This document shows, in pieces, positions 36,300 to 45,945 of a stretch of 64,000 nucleotides of DNA. A program made the position numbers and the translations under genes. Where the stretch lies: contig SZOZ01000003.1 of assembly GCA_030263455.1 (NCBI GenBank), positions 62,001-126,000 on the forward strand, read 5' to 3'. Position 1 is the stretch's first letter. Each line of letters opens with the position of its first letter. Under the pieces are notes generated by a model. That model did no database searches, had not been told where the DNA came from, and was given only the letters and a program-made list of their open reading frames with translations. Source of the stretch: Synechococcales cyanobacterium CNB. Lineage in GTDB: Bacteria; Planctomycetota; Phycisphaerae; Phycisphaerales; UBA1924.

Positions 36300-38240
36300 T
36301 CAGCGTTGCGCGGCGTCCGCGGTCCGGGCGTGCGAGTCGCCCGGGAACAACTTGATCGACGAGTGGTCGGTCCGCCGGCCTTTCCCGCGCTGGGGCGTCG
36401 GGCTGCGCTCGGGGATGATGAAGTCCTCGGTGGGGAGAGAGTCGTTGTGGCGAAGGGCGGCGTCCGCGGCCGCGAGCATGGTCTCGTCCGCGTTGAAGTA
36501 GAGCTCGCGATAGAAGCGGTTGATCTCGATCTCGGCGAGGTCGAAGAAGTGGAGTGCGGCGGCGCGGTCGCGTTCAAAATCGAGGCCGCCGTTGCCGTCG
36601 TGGCGGCGCACGTCGCGGTCGAGTTTGCTGAGCGTGCACGCCCAGGCGTGGAGGTAGATGGCGGCGAGCGCGAGCCTTGCCTGCACGGCCTGCCGGGAGA
36701 CGACGGCGGCGTCGTAGCGTTTGCTGGTCTGCTTGAACTGGTAGGTGTGCTCGGAGATGAGGCGTGCGAGGCGCTGCGCTTGCGGGCGGAGCGAGGGATG
36801 GACGCCCTCGATGGCCGGGGCGCGTCGGCGGACGCCGAGGAAGACCTCCGCGGCGAGGGGGATGGCTGCCCTGAGGAGGGCCGGGCTGAGTTTCCTGGAG
36901 AGGGGGGCGTCGCGGATGCTGAGCATCCATTCGCCGAGTTGTTTCCCGCCGTAGGCGAAGATGAAGGACCACATGAGGTCGTTGGAGCCTTCGACGATGA
37001 TGTTGATGCGTGAATCGCGGAAGGTGCGTTCGATCTCATTCTCGGTCATGTAGGACTCGCCGCCCATGATCTGCATGGCGTCGTTGACGACGCGCCAGCC
37101 CATCTCGGAGCAGAAGACCTTGCAGGCGGCGGTCTCGACCATGATGTCCTCGTCGTGGCGGTCGAGCATGCCTGTGGTCATGTAGAGGACGGCGTCCATG
37201 GCGTAGACCATGGCGGCCATGTGTGCGATGCGCTGGCGGACGAGTTCTTTTTCCGAGAGGGGATCGCCGAACTGGTAGCGGGTCTGCGACCATCGGATGG
37301 CCTGGTTCATCGCACCGTAGGCTCCGCCGAGCATGCCGGCGCTGAGGGTGCATCGTCCGTAGTTGAGGCAGCTGAGGGCGACGTTGAGGCCGCGGCCCTC
37401 TTTGTGCAGGAGGTTGAACTTCGGCACTCGGACGTTGGAGAAGCGGATGCGTGCCTGCCAGGTTCCGCGGATGCCGCACTTGCTGCGGTTCTTCTCGAAG
37501 ATGTTGACGCCTTCCATGTCCGGCGTGCAGACGAGAGCGGTGACCTTCTCGGACCCGTCGGGCATCTTCTGGCGCGCCATGACGGTGAAGAGTCCGCTGA
37601 TCGCGGCGCTGGTCGCCCACTTCTTCTCGCCGTTGAGGATGTAGTGAGTTCCGTCGGGCGAGAGTTCGCAGGTGGTCTCCTGCCCGCCGGCGTCGCAGCC
37701 GACGTTCGGCTCGCTGAGGCAGAACGCGCTGAGCCAGTCCTTGGCGAGGCGAGGGAGCCAGAGGCGTTTCTGCTCCTCGGTGCCGAAGAGCATGATGGCC
37801 TTGCAGCCGATGGACTGGTGCGCGCTGACCAGCACGGCGGTGGAGCCGCAGTAGCGGCCGATCATCTCGAGGACGTGGTTGTAACTGGTGATGCCCATGC
37901 CCAGGCCGCCGTACTCCTTGGGGATGGTCATGCCGAGGACGCCCATGGAGAAGAGCCGGTCGATCACCCAGCGCGGGATCTCCTGCTCCTGGTCGATCTG
38001 GATGGCGGGGTGCTCGGTCTTGAGGTAGCGTTCGAGTTCGGCGAGCAACTGGTCGCAGCGAGCGGCTTCGTCCGGGCTGACTTCCGGGTAGGGGAGCACG
38101 AGGTCGTTGCGGAATCGTCCCCAGAAGAGGTTCTTGATGAAGCCCATCGAGGTCGGCTCCGGGCCGAGGAGGGCTTCCGCCTCCGCGATGAGTTTGCGGT
38201 CCTTCTCCGAGACGCCCTTCATCGACTTCAGGTCTGCCAT
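36300..38240 (-). CDS. Large acyl-CoA dehydrogenase (VLCAD/ACAD9-like size)
   Basis: FAD enzyme that forms the 2,3-double bond in acyl-CoA. 646 residues from the ATG at 38240, well over the 380-390 of short-chain enzymes. Core: IPKEYGGLGMG, FCLSEPNVGCDAGG, the GEKKWATSAA flavin-site segment, RYQFGDPLSEKE and catalytic Glu in IVEGSNDLMWSF. A C-terminal helical extension of over 150 residues resembles very-long-chain enzymes. Operon context with 2-oxoacid dehydrogenase suggests branched acyl-CoA substrates, but the size suggests longer chains; substrate is open. Confidence 0.88.
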   Translation of the reverse strand: MADLKSMKGVSEKDRKLIAEAEALLGPEPTSMGFIKNLFWGRFRNDLVLPYPEVSPDEAARCDQLLAELERYLKTEHPAIQIDQEQEIPRWVIDRLFSMGVLGMTIPKEYGGLGMGITSYNHVLEMIGRYCGSTAVLVSAHQSIGCKAIMLFGTEEQKRLWLPRLAKDWLSAFCLSEPNVGCDAGGQETTCELSPDGTHYILNGEKKWATSAAISGLFTVMARQKMPDGSEKVTALVCTPDMEGVNIFEKNRSKCGIRGTWQARIRFSNVRVPKFNLLHKEGRGLNVALSCLNYGRCTLSAGMLGGAYGAMNQAIRWSQTRYQFGDPLSEKELVRQRIAHMAAMVYAMDAVLYMTTGMLDRHDEDIMVETAACKVFCSEMGWRVVNDAMQIMGGESYMTENEIERTFRDSRINIIVEGSNDLMWSFIFAYGGKQLGEWMLSIRDAPLSRKLSPALLRAAIPLAAEVFLGVRRRAPAIEGVHPSLRPQAQRLARLISEHTYQFKQTSKRYDAAVVSRQAVQARLALAAIYLHAWACTLSKLDRDVRRHDGNGGLDFERDRAAALHFFDLAEIEINRFYRELYFNADETMLAAADAALRHNDSLPTEDFIIPERSPTPQRGKGRRTDHSSIKLFPGDSHARTADAAQR

Positions 38241-38322
38241 GGGACACCTCTGCGTCACGCGGTGAGGCCGCGTGTTTCCTCCCCCGGGTTGGCGTGAATC
38301 CTCGAACTCCGTCCCCCGGGCG

Positions 38323-39219
38323 TCATCCTTTCTTCGCCGTGCGCTCGAAGAACGCACGGATGGCTTCGACGGCGGCGGGCGTGCGACGCAGCGCCACGAG
38401 TCTCTGTCGCTCGGCGTCGAGCGCGGCCTGCCATCCCCGGGCCGTGCCGGCATCGACGGCGTCGAGCACGGCCTTGCCGGGCAGGCTCGAACCCACCTCG
38501 CCTCGGACTTCATCGGCAGCGGCGAGTACGGCGGGGGCGGTCTCGCTCCGCCCGATCCAACGAGCCGGGGCTGCGTCGCGTTTCGGCGTCTTCTGAGCGC
38601 AGACCCACGACTTGGCCGCGTCGAGCAGTTCATCCGGTGTGGCGGCGACGTCATCGAAGAGGCCTGCCTCGGCGGCTTCGTCGAAGGCCATGGTGCGGCC
38701 GGTTGCGGTTCTGCGGATCGCGTCGGCGGGGTCCATGCGAGCTGGGAGCAGGTTGGTGCCTCCCCAACCGGGGCAGAGGCCGAGGGATGCCTCGGGCAGG
38801 CCGACCTGGTATGGCTTGCCTGAGGGTGAGGGCGAGGCGACGAGGCCGTCGCAGTGCATGGCGAGTTCCAGGCCGCCGCCGAGCGCGGCACCGTTGATCG
38901 CCGCGACGGTGGGGCAGGGGAGTTGCGAGAGGATGCCGAAGACGCGCTGGCCGTAGTCGAGGTAGCGGTCGAGTTGTTCGTCGCTCAGGTCGCTGATGGC
39001 CTTGAGGTCCGCGCCGGCGACGAAGGCACGCTCGCTGGCGGAGGCAAGCACGACGGCGCGAGCGTCGACGGGGATGGTTGCGAGTGTCGCTTCGAGTCGC
39101 TGAATGAGCGCGTGGTCGAGGACGATGATGGGCCTGTCCACCTGTTCAAGCCGGATCGTGAGCACGCCTTCGTGCTCTCCGCGGTCATCGCGCTCGACTG
39201 GCAGCGGTTGGGCCGTCAT
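38323..39219 (-). CDS. Enoyl-CoA hydratase/isomerase family protein with both catalytic acids
   Basis: 298 residues from the ATG at 39219. Crotonase fold: oxyanion-hole AFVAGADLKAI, then NGAALGGGLELAMHCD with the first catalytic Glu, and LPEASLGLCPGWGGT with the second, as in true enoyl-CoA hydratases. The C-terminal ~100 residues are longer than in the minimal 260-residue enzymes. Second gene of the minus-strand run; hydrates the product of the acyl-CoA dehydrogenase that follows by 82 bases. Confidence 0.88.
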   Translation of the reverse strand: MTAQPLPVERDDRGEHEGVLTIRLEQVDRPIIVLDHALIQRLEATLATIPVDARAVVLASASERAFVAGADLKAISDLSDEQLDRYLDYGQRVFGILSQLPCPTVAAINGAALGGGLELAMHCDGLVASPSPSGKPYQVGLPEASLGLCPGWGGTNLLPARMDPADAIRRTATGRTMAFDEAAEAGLFDDVAATPDELLDAAKSWVCAQKTPKRDAAPARWIGRSETAPAVLAAADEVRGEVGSSLPGKAVLDAVDAGTARGWQAALDAERQRLVALRRTPAAVEAIRAFFERTAKKG

Positions 39220-39338
39220 TCGTCTGCTCCGACCGCCCGGCGGCTGGCCGAAGCCGACACCGGACATACCCCGATCACGTCCCGGAACAGCGGGAGTATA
39301 GCGCGCGATGGCAGCGGCGTGCTCTGGAATCGGCGTGT

Positions 39339-40100
39339 TCAGGGCTTCGTGGAGAGGCGTTGTCGGAGGCGGGACTGCGCATCCTCGGTGGCGAGCACCG
39401 AAGCCGACAACTCGGCACCTCGGCGAACGATGGTGTCGTCATCGGAGCCGTCGAGGGTGTTGAGGAGGCGCTTTGTCTCCCGGAGCGCGAGGGGGCCGGC
39501 CTTGGAGAGCCTGTCGGCAAGGTCCGCGACGGCGGTTTCGAGATCGGCGAGCGTCGGGAGGCTGCGGGTTGCGAGACCGATCGCGGCTGCCTCCTGGCCG
39601 GACATGACGCCTCCCGCGAGCAGGACGTGCCGCGCCCTGCCTGGGCCGAGGCGTTTGACGACCCAGGGCGCGACGACAGCCGGACAGACGCCGAGATCGA
39701 CTTCCGGGAATCCGAGTTTGGCGTCGTTGTGGGTGAAGACGAAGTCGCCGACGCACGCGAGTCCGCAGCCGCCGCCGATGGCAGCGCCGTTGACAGCCGC
39801 GACGATCGCCATTGGCAGTCTGCGGAGGCGGAGGGTCAGTTCGGCGAGGAGGCCGAGGAGGGTCGAGCCTGCGGCGGCGTCGCCGAGCACGGCACGGAGG
39901 TCCATGCCCGCGCAGAACGCTGGTCCGCTGCCTGTGAGCACGAGGACAGAGGGGGGGGGTAAGGTCGCGTCGATCTCGCCGACACGTGCGAGGAGGCTCT
40001 GGAGAAGAGGGACCGAGAGTGCGTTGCGCGCATCCGGCCTGTTCAGGGTGAGACGAGCGATGGCGCCGTCGATGGTCAGGGTAGTCAGCGTGTCGGTCAT
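39339..40100 (-). CDS. Enoyl-CoA hydratase, probably methylglutaconyl-CoA hydratase (LiuC-like)
   Basis: 253 residues. GTGPAFCAG-like oxyanion region (SGPAFCAGMDL), NGAAIGGGCGLACVGDF where the first Glu is Gly, and FPEVDLGVCPAVVAP with Glu133 kept. The 'GxxPAVxxP' sequence after that Glu is characteristic of the leucine-pathway hydratases. First gene of the run; the subtilase terminator lies just upstream, so its own promoter should sit in 40101-40148. A nine-G run at 39951-39959 falls at Pro codons. Confidence 0.85.
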   Translation of the reverse strand: MTDTLTTLTIDGAIARLTLNRPDARNALSVPLLQSLLARVGEIDATLPPPSVLVLTGSGPAFCAGMDLRAVLGDAAAGSTLLGLLAELTLRLRRLPMAIVAAVNGAAIGGGCGLACVGDFVFTHNDAKLGFPEVDLGVCPAVVAPWVVKRLGPGRARHVLLAGGVMSGQEAAAIGLATRSLPTLADLETAVADLADRLSKAGPLALRETKRLLNTLDGSDDDTIVRRGAELSASVLATEDAQSRLRQRLSTKP

Positions 40101-40148
40101 GGCGGCGTCGAGTGGAGGGTGCGTCTGAGGCTAGGCGACGTGCGCGAG

Positions 40149-40180
40149 AAAAACGCCCGAGCCGGTCGGCATCGGGCGTT
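40149..40180 (-). terminator. Rho-independent terminator of the giant subtilase gene
   Basis: Minus strand: AACGCCCGA, 11-base loop, TCGGGCGTT, then TTT. The 9-bp perfect stem lies at 40152-40160 and 40172-40180, 24 bases after the subtilase stop. It separates the subtilase from the crotonase run. Confidence 0.85.
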
Positions 40181-40203
40181 GAGGAGGAACAGAGGTGGGG
40201 CGG

Positions 40204-43200
40204 TCAGATCGTGCCGGTGATGCCGAGCGGGACGCCGAGCGTGCCGAACGCGCCGGGGAAGAAGGCGTCGTAGTGTCCCATGTAGGCGACGATGCCGGCG
40301 GGGCTTTTGATGGTGAGGCCGTAGAAGACGTCCTGGGTGCGCCGGTCCCCGGTGACGAAGTCGTGGACGTCGAACTCGGTGACACGCCGAGCGGGGAGGA
40401 CGCGGCGGAAGACCTCCTGCCCGAGCGGGGTGCTTGTGCCCTTGAAGTTGCCGTCGAAGCGGATGGTGATCTCGACGACCTGATCCTGCTGCGTGGGGTT
40501 GAAGAGGCGGAGGTATTCGACGACGTTGGTGTTGAAGGGATCCTGCGGCCTGAAGCCTTCGCCGAACGCCCAGAAGGTGTGGGATTGGGTAGCGAAGGTG
40601 GTGCCGTTGCCGTCGTTGAAGACGGCCGTCGGGAGCGAGAGGGAGATCGGGAGGGGTGATTCAAAGAGGATGGAGTAGGCACGTCCCTGGGGGAAACCGG
40701 GGAGAGACTGGACGTTGATCTCGCCGCGTGAGAGAGCGGGGACGTCGAGTGCGGTGCGGTAGGCGCTGCCGTTCTCGAAGAGGAAGGAGAAGACAACGGA
40801 GACGCTGGCGTTGTTTGGGTTGACGATGCCGACGCGTTCTTCGGCGGCGTTGATGCCGAACTGTCCTTCCGGGGTGACGCCGGAGGTGGCTCCGAGGCCT
40901 GGCGTTGCGGCGAAGCCCTTGGCGCCCGGGGCGTCGGTGGTGATGCCGTTGTCGTAGCTGCTGACGGCGGCGACGATGGGCGCCTGTGCCTGGATGAGCG
41001 CGCCGTAGCGACCGTTGGGGACGTTGGGGAGGGAGGAGAGGTTCCAGCCGCCGCGTCGGAAGGGGGCGAGTTCCTGGGTGAGGACGATCGGGTTTCCGCC
41101 GCCGGTTGGGAGGAGCGTGGTCTCGACCTTGATGGTGATGTCGGAGATGCTCTGGAAGATGATGATGTCGAAGATGCCGTCGGCCTTCTCGACCTCGCCG
41201 ATGGTCCAGGTCTGTGTGACGTCGGAGATGAAGGACTCGCCGACGGCGGAGCGGAGGCCGTCGAGGAGGAAGGTGTCGTAGTGGCTGAAGGTGGCGGCGA
41301 TGGGGCGCTCGGAGCGGAGCTCGATGGCGTATGGCTCGAGTGGACGGACGAGCGAGCCGCCGGGGTTGCCGAATCCGATGTCGTACATTTCCGGGGTGTT
41401 GAGCGTGATGCCGCCGCGTGACTGCGGTGCGATGACGAAGTCGGCAAGCACCTGGTCGCGTTGCCCGGTCTCGTAGCGAGCGATGGCGAAGACGCGTGTC
41501 GGCTGGTCGTGCGGGTTGAGCATGGGAACGAAGGTGTAGATGAAGGGGCTTGCGAAGCCCTCGGGGTAGTAGGAGCGGTAGGGGAGGGTCGGGGCCTGGG
41601 AGCCGTCGGAGAGGGTCTCGGTGGAGGGGTTGGCGGTGTCGGTGGTGAGGTGTCCCGCACCGGTGCCGGTGTTGACGGCGTCGTAGAGGCTCTGCGCGGC
41701 CGAGGGGGAGTTGCCGAAGAAGATGAAGTATCGCATGGTCGTGCTCTGGCCTGCGGCGATGGAGCCGAGGTCGTAGGCGAGGACCATGACGAGGTTTGCG
41801 GAGGCGCCGTCGGGATCGTTGACGCCGAAGTCGAGCACCTGGTTGGGGTCGCGGATGACGAGCGAGTTTGGATCGACGAAGGTGGCCATGGCGCGGGTGT
41901 CGGAGGCGGGTGCGCCCATCGCCATGGTGATGCCCTGATTGAAGGCGTTGGTGATGACGCTGGACCGCATGTAGGGGACGCCGTCGAGGATGTCGTTCTG
42001 CGTATTCGGCCCGCGGTTGTCGAGATTGAGGCCCTGGTTGGCGTCGATGGCTTCCATCCACGAGACGTCGGAGATGGTGGAGGGTCCGTTGTTGGTGAGG
42101 CGGACGTCGATGGCGAGGAACGCGTCGTTGGGCCCGAAGGAGATGGTGCGTTCGACGTTGAGGGACTGACGGAAGAGTCCTTGGGCGGTGGTGCGCCGGT
42201 TGAAGGCGTCGCTCTGGCTGACCATGGTCATGGGGAGGGAGGTGGGTGAGGACGAGCCGTTGTTGAGGAACTCGTACCCGCCCGCGGACATGCCGTAGAA
42301 GGAACGGAGGCCCTGGCCGTTGGTGGCGTTCCGGAGGAACTCGATGCCGTCGAAGCGGATGCCGAGGGGCGAGCCGGCGTCGTTCATGCCGAAGGTGCCG
42401 TCGTTGTCGATGCCTGCACGGACGCGCTGTCCCGCGAGGACGTGGGAGGCGTCGCTGACGCCGCCGGAGACGGCGATGGCGAGGGTGTAGTTGCCGGTGG
42501 TCTCGGCCGGGGTGCCGCTGGTGACGTTGAAGGGGTCGTAGTCGAGGTTCGAGGCTTCGCTGACGGCGATGTAGTAGGTTCCTCCCGCTGCGAAGACGAA
42601 GCCGCCGATGCTGCTGTTGAGGGTGCCGTCCGGGGTTGAACGCTTGATCTCGTTCCCGCCGGCGTCGAGGAGTCGCAGGCCGGTGGCGAGGGTGAGTTGC
42701 CCGGTGCTTGGGTCCGCGACGGAGGTCACGACGGCATTAAGCGTGGTGCCGGCATCGACGCGGAATCTGAAGAGGTCACGGTCGAGGAGACCGAATCCGC
42801 CGTCGCCGATGTAGGCGTTTCGTGTGGCGGCGCCGGTGCCGTTGATTTCGTTGAGGTTGCGAGCGGTGGTGAGGGTGTCGTTGAGTTCGAACGGGCCGAA
42901 GATGTCGTTTTCGAGCGTGAGTTCGAGCGCCCAGGAGCGGAGGACGCCGGAGTTGAGGGCGGTGGTGTCGTTGATGACGAGGGTCCACTGTCCTGCCGCG
43001 GACTCGCCGTCGAACCTGTTGAGCGCGTTGGTGGGTCGGTAGGAGCCGGAGTACGGGGTGGCAGCGGTGACGATGGACCGTGCGGCCTCATCATCGAAGA
43101 GGACGTTGTCGAAGTCCTGGCCGTTGGAGCCGTGCCGATCGAAGAGGACGACTTCCGTGCCTCGCGGGCTGATGAGCGAGATTCGGAGGTCGGAGACGAA

Positions 43201-45714
43201 GGTGTGGTCGAGGTCGAGTCGGAGGTTGACGTCGCGGATGGCGCGTGCGTCCGCGACGGTGACGGAATCGGAGGTCGTGCCCTGTGTGCCTGTCGGTGGG
43301 ACGGCGACTGGAGCGTCGAGGTTGTCCGGGATGGTGATGCGATCCTCGCCGACGAGTTCGATGCCGAGCGAGAGGTTGTAGTTGCCGGTGGACTGGGTCA
43401 CGCCGCTGGCGGCGATGGTGGGGCTGTAGTCGTCGTTGGGGAATCCGGAGACGCCGACGTAGTAGGTTCCGCCGGTGGAGACGAAGTAGTCGAGGTAGGC
43501 GTCAGGTCCGTTGAACTGGTCGTTGAAAGCGAGTTCGTTGCCGAGGGCGTCGAAGAGTCGGAGGTAGGAGTCGAACTGCGAGGGGATCTGGAGGTTTTTG
43601 GCGTCGACGCGTGCGGTGATGAGTCCGCCGCGCGGCATGGTGATGCGGAAGATGTCGACGTCGAGGCCGGCGTGGAGGCCGTCGCCGAGGAAGAGGCCGT
43701 TGAAGTTGGCCTTGCCGCTGGCGTTGAAGGAGACGGGAGTTGCGGTGGCGAGAGTGTCGTTTGGTTCGAGGCTGCCGCCGACGCCGACGACCTCGAACTC
43801 GTAGACCTCGTCGGTCCCGCCGTTGGAGTCGCCCTTGAGGAGGTTGCCGAGGAGGTCGCGGATCTTGGGGTCGCCGGGGGTGCCGGCGTGGAGGGTGAGT
43901 CGGTATTTACCGAGGAGGAGGCGTTGCTGCGGGACGTTGGTGAGGTCGAGCGAGATGTGGATGATGGCGTCGTTGTCGGGGTCGATGTCGACGGAGGAGA
44001 TGGTGATGACGGTCGAGTCGTCGCCGGTTCCGAAGAGGCCGTCGGGGCCTGCGTAGAGGAAGGAGGCGGAGTCGATGGCGAGGACGGACGCGTCGATGGA
44101 CTTGTTGAACTCGACGGTGATGGTGTCGATGGGGAGGCCTGTGGAGGGGTCGTTGCGTCCGGTGACGGGGCCCGGGTCGATGCGCTTCACGACCGGCCCG
44201 TCGATGCCGATGATGTTCAAGGCCCTGATGAGATTGAGTCGGCCGCCGGAGACAACGCGATTCTGGAGGGTTGGGAGGATGTCCACGCTGTCGATGAGTG
44301 TCTGGCGGACTTCCTGTGCGGAGGCCTGGGGACGGTGCGTCTTGAGGAGCGCGACCGCGCCGACGACCATGGGAGCGGCGAAGGAGGTGCCGGACCCGAA
44401 TCCGTACCCGCCGCCGACGGTCGTGGAATAGACCTGCACGCCGGGCGCGCCGAGGTCCACGGTCTTTGCGCCGTAGTTGGAGAAGCCGGCGAGGGCGTCG
44501 TTGTTGTCTGTGGCGGCGACGGCGATGAGACCCGGGATGTTGTAGGAGGTTGGGAAGAACGTGATGTCTGGATCGTCGTTGTCGAAGGCGCTGTTGCCGG
44601 CGGCGGCGACGAACGTGCCCCCGGCCTGGATGAACCGCTCGATGGCGTCCTTCTCGGCGTCGAAGCCCGTGGGCACGTCTGCGTAGAAGGCCTGGTCGAA
44701 GGCGCCGTAGCTGTTGTTGCTGGCGACGATGTTGTGCCCCTCGCCGATCATCATGGTGAGGTAGTCGTGCGCGCCGACGATGGCGGAGAGGAGCGCGTTT
44801 CCGTTGCTGTTGGGGATCTTGAGGGGGAGGATGGACACGTCCCATGCGACGCCCGAGATTCCGACGCCGTTGTTGCCGACCGCGCCGATAATGCCGGAGA
44901 CGAAGGTGCCGTGCCCGTACCACGGTCCGGTGTTGATGTTCTCGCTGGGGTCGTTGTCGAGGTCGCCGAAGTCCCAGCCGTTGAGGTCGTCGACGAATCC
45001 GTTGCCGTCGCTGTCCACGCCGTTCCCGCTCTCGTTGGGGTTTCGCCAGATGTTGGCGGCGAGGTCGGGGTGGCTGAAGTCGATGCCGGAGTCGATGACG
45101 GCGACGATGACGTCGCGGGATCCGATGGTGACGTCCCATGCCGCGGCCGCGCCGACGTCGGCCCCTGCGGTGCCGAACCCGCTGCCCGGGATGAACTGGC
45201 CCGTGTTGTCGAGCTGCCATTGGTTCGTGAAGAGCGGGTCGTTGGGGAGCTGCTGCTTGTGGTAGACGGCGTTGGGTTCGATGGCCTTGATGCCCTCGAC
45301 GGCGTGGAGCGCCGCCTCGATCGCCCACTGGTGCGGTCTCTGTGTGGAGTCGATCGTCGCGTATCGCCCGCGGCCGACGGACCGGATGGTCGCCTCGTCG
45401 ATCCCCATAGCGTCTGCGATGCGGCGTGCGGCGTCGATCGCGCCCTCGTCGCCGAGCGCATCGTCGAAGGTGACCATCCACGATCCTGCCTTTGCCTCGA
45501 TCGACCCCCCGCGCCAGGCGACGTGCTCGACGACGCCCACGCGGCCGTTCGCCGATGCGGGCAGCGGCCCGACGAACGGGTCGATCGCGGAGAGCAGCAC
45601 GCGCTGTTCGAGCGTGTCGATCGTCGCTCGTTCGAGCGGTGCGCCCGAGGCTCGGGCGACGGAGGCTGCGGAACGGCGGGCGTGCGCGCCCGGAACGCGG
45701 AAGATGCTCGACAT
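40204..45714 (-). CDS. Giant secreted subtilisin-like (S8) protease with P domain
   Basis: 1836 residues from the ATG at 45714. The N-terminus lacks a classic signal but has LEQRVLLSA (about 36-44), a motif typical of large exported planctomycete proteins. Catalytic triad: Asp208 in VIDSG, His268 in GHGTF, Ser444 in GTSFAAP. Then pre-peptidase C-like domains starting LEPNDTLATA (near 650) and FELNDTLTTA (near 943), with a proprotein-convertase P domain between (about 790-930, ending SWALELT). The last ~850 residues are beta-rich repeats of unknown role. The in-frame extension to 45906 is not supported. Likely degrades extracellular protein. Confidence 0.92.
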   Translation of the reverse strand: MSSIFRVPGAHARRSAASVARASGAPLERATIDTLEQRVLLSAIDPFVGPLPASANGRVGVVEHVAWRGGSIEAKAGSWMVTFDDALGDEGAIDAARRIADAMGIDEATIRSVGRGRYATIDSTQRPHQWAIEAALHAVEGIKAIEPNAVYHKQQLPNDPLFTNQWQLDNTGQFIPGSGFGTAGADVGAAAAWDVTIGSRDVIVAVIDSGIDFSHPDLAANIWRNPNESGNGVDSDGNGFVDDLNGWDFGDLDNDPSENINTGPWYGHGTFVSGIIGAVGNNGVGISGVAWDVSILPLKIPNSNGNALLSAIVGAHDYLTMMIGEGHNIVASNNSYGAFDQAFYADVPTGFDAEKDAIERFIQAGGTFVAAAGNSAFDNDDPDITFFPTSYNIPGLIAVAATDNNDALAGFSNYGAKTVDLGAPGVQVYSTTVGGGYGFGSGTSFAAPMVVGAVALLKTHRPQASAQEVRQTLIDSVDILPTLQNRVVSGGRLNLIRALNIIGIDGPVVKRIDPGPVTGRNDPSTGLPIDTITVEFNKSIDASVLAIDSASFLYAGPDGLFGTGDDSTVITISSVDIDPDNDAIIHISLDLTNVPQQRLLLGKYRLTLHAGTPGDPKIRDLLGNLLKGDSNGGTDEVYEFEVVGVGGSLEPNDTLATATPVSFNASGKANFNGLFLGDGLHAGLDVDIFRITMPRGGLITARVDAKNLQIPSQFDSYLRLFDALGNELAFNDQFNGPDAYLDYFVSTGGTYYVGVSGFPNDDYSPTIAASGVTQSTGNYNLSLGIELVGEDRITIPDNLDAPVAVPPTGTQGTTSDSVTVADARAIRDVNLRLDLDHTFVSDLRISLISPRGTEVVLFDRHGSNGQDFDNVLFDDEAARSIVTAATPYSGSYRPTNALNRFDGESAAGQWTLVINDTTALNSGVLRSWALELTLENDIFGPFELNDTLTTARNLNEINGTGAATRNAYIGDGGFGLLDRDLFRFRVDAGTTLNAVVTSVADPSTGQLTLATGLRLLDAGGNEIKRSTPDGTLNSSIGGFVFAAGGTYYIAVSEASNLDYDPFNVTSGTPAETTGNYTLAIAVSGGVSDASHVLAGQRVRAGIDNDGTFGMNDAGSPLGIRFDGIEFLRNATNGQGLRSFYGMSAGGYEFLNNGSSSPTSLPMTMVSQSDAFNRRTTAQGLFRQSLNVERTISFGPNDAFLAIDVRLTNNGPSTISDVSWMEAIDANQGLNLDNRGPNTQNDILDGVPYMRSSVITNAFNQGITMAMGAPASDTRAMATFVDPNSLVIRDPNQVLDFGVNDPDGASANLVMVLAYDLGSIAAGQSTTMRYFIFFGNSPSAAQSLYDAVNTGTGAGHLTTDTANPSTETLSDGSQAPTLPYRSYYPEGFASPFIYTFVPMLNPHDQPTRVFAIARYETGQRDQVLADFVIAPQSRGGITLNTPEMYDIGFGNPGGSLVRPLEPYAIELRSERPIAATFSHYDTFLLDGLRSAVGESFISDVTQTWTIGEVEKADGIFDIIIFQSISDITIKVETTLLPTGGGNPIVLTQELAPFRRGGWNLSSLPNVPNGRYGALIQAQAPIVAAVSSYDNGITTDAPGAKGFAATPGLGATSGVTPEGQFGINAAEERVGIVNPNNASVSVVFSFLFENGSAYRTALDVPALSRGEINVQSLPGFPQGRAYSILFESPLPISLSLPTAVFNDGNGTTFATQSHTFWAFGEGFRPQDPFNTNVVEYLRLFNPTQQDQVVEITIRFDGNFKGTSTPLGQEVFRRVLPARRVTEFDVHDFVTGDRRTQDVFYGLTIKSPAGIVAYMGHYDAFFPGAFGTLGVPLGITGTI

Positions 45715-45945
45715 CTCAGGACTCCCGAGCCTTGGGGTCAGGCCTCGCTCATGCGAATCGTTTGTCTCGGCGCTCCGCTCGAGGTGGGTCGGCGAGCGGT
45801 GGAGGCCCCGCGCACCGCGTGGGCGCAGGCCCCCGGCCGAATGCACTGTCGTGCTACAGCATATCCGCAATCGTGCTGGCGTGGTTCCTCCCACCATTAT
45901 CCACACGTTCGATCGTAGTTTGTTTGGGTATCACTCAATCGCTCC

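Noticed and set aside
42697-45918. 1073-codon plus-strand frame opposite the subtilase
   Set aside because: Antisense shadow; the minus strand carries an intact subtilisin triad and P domain.
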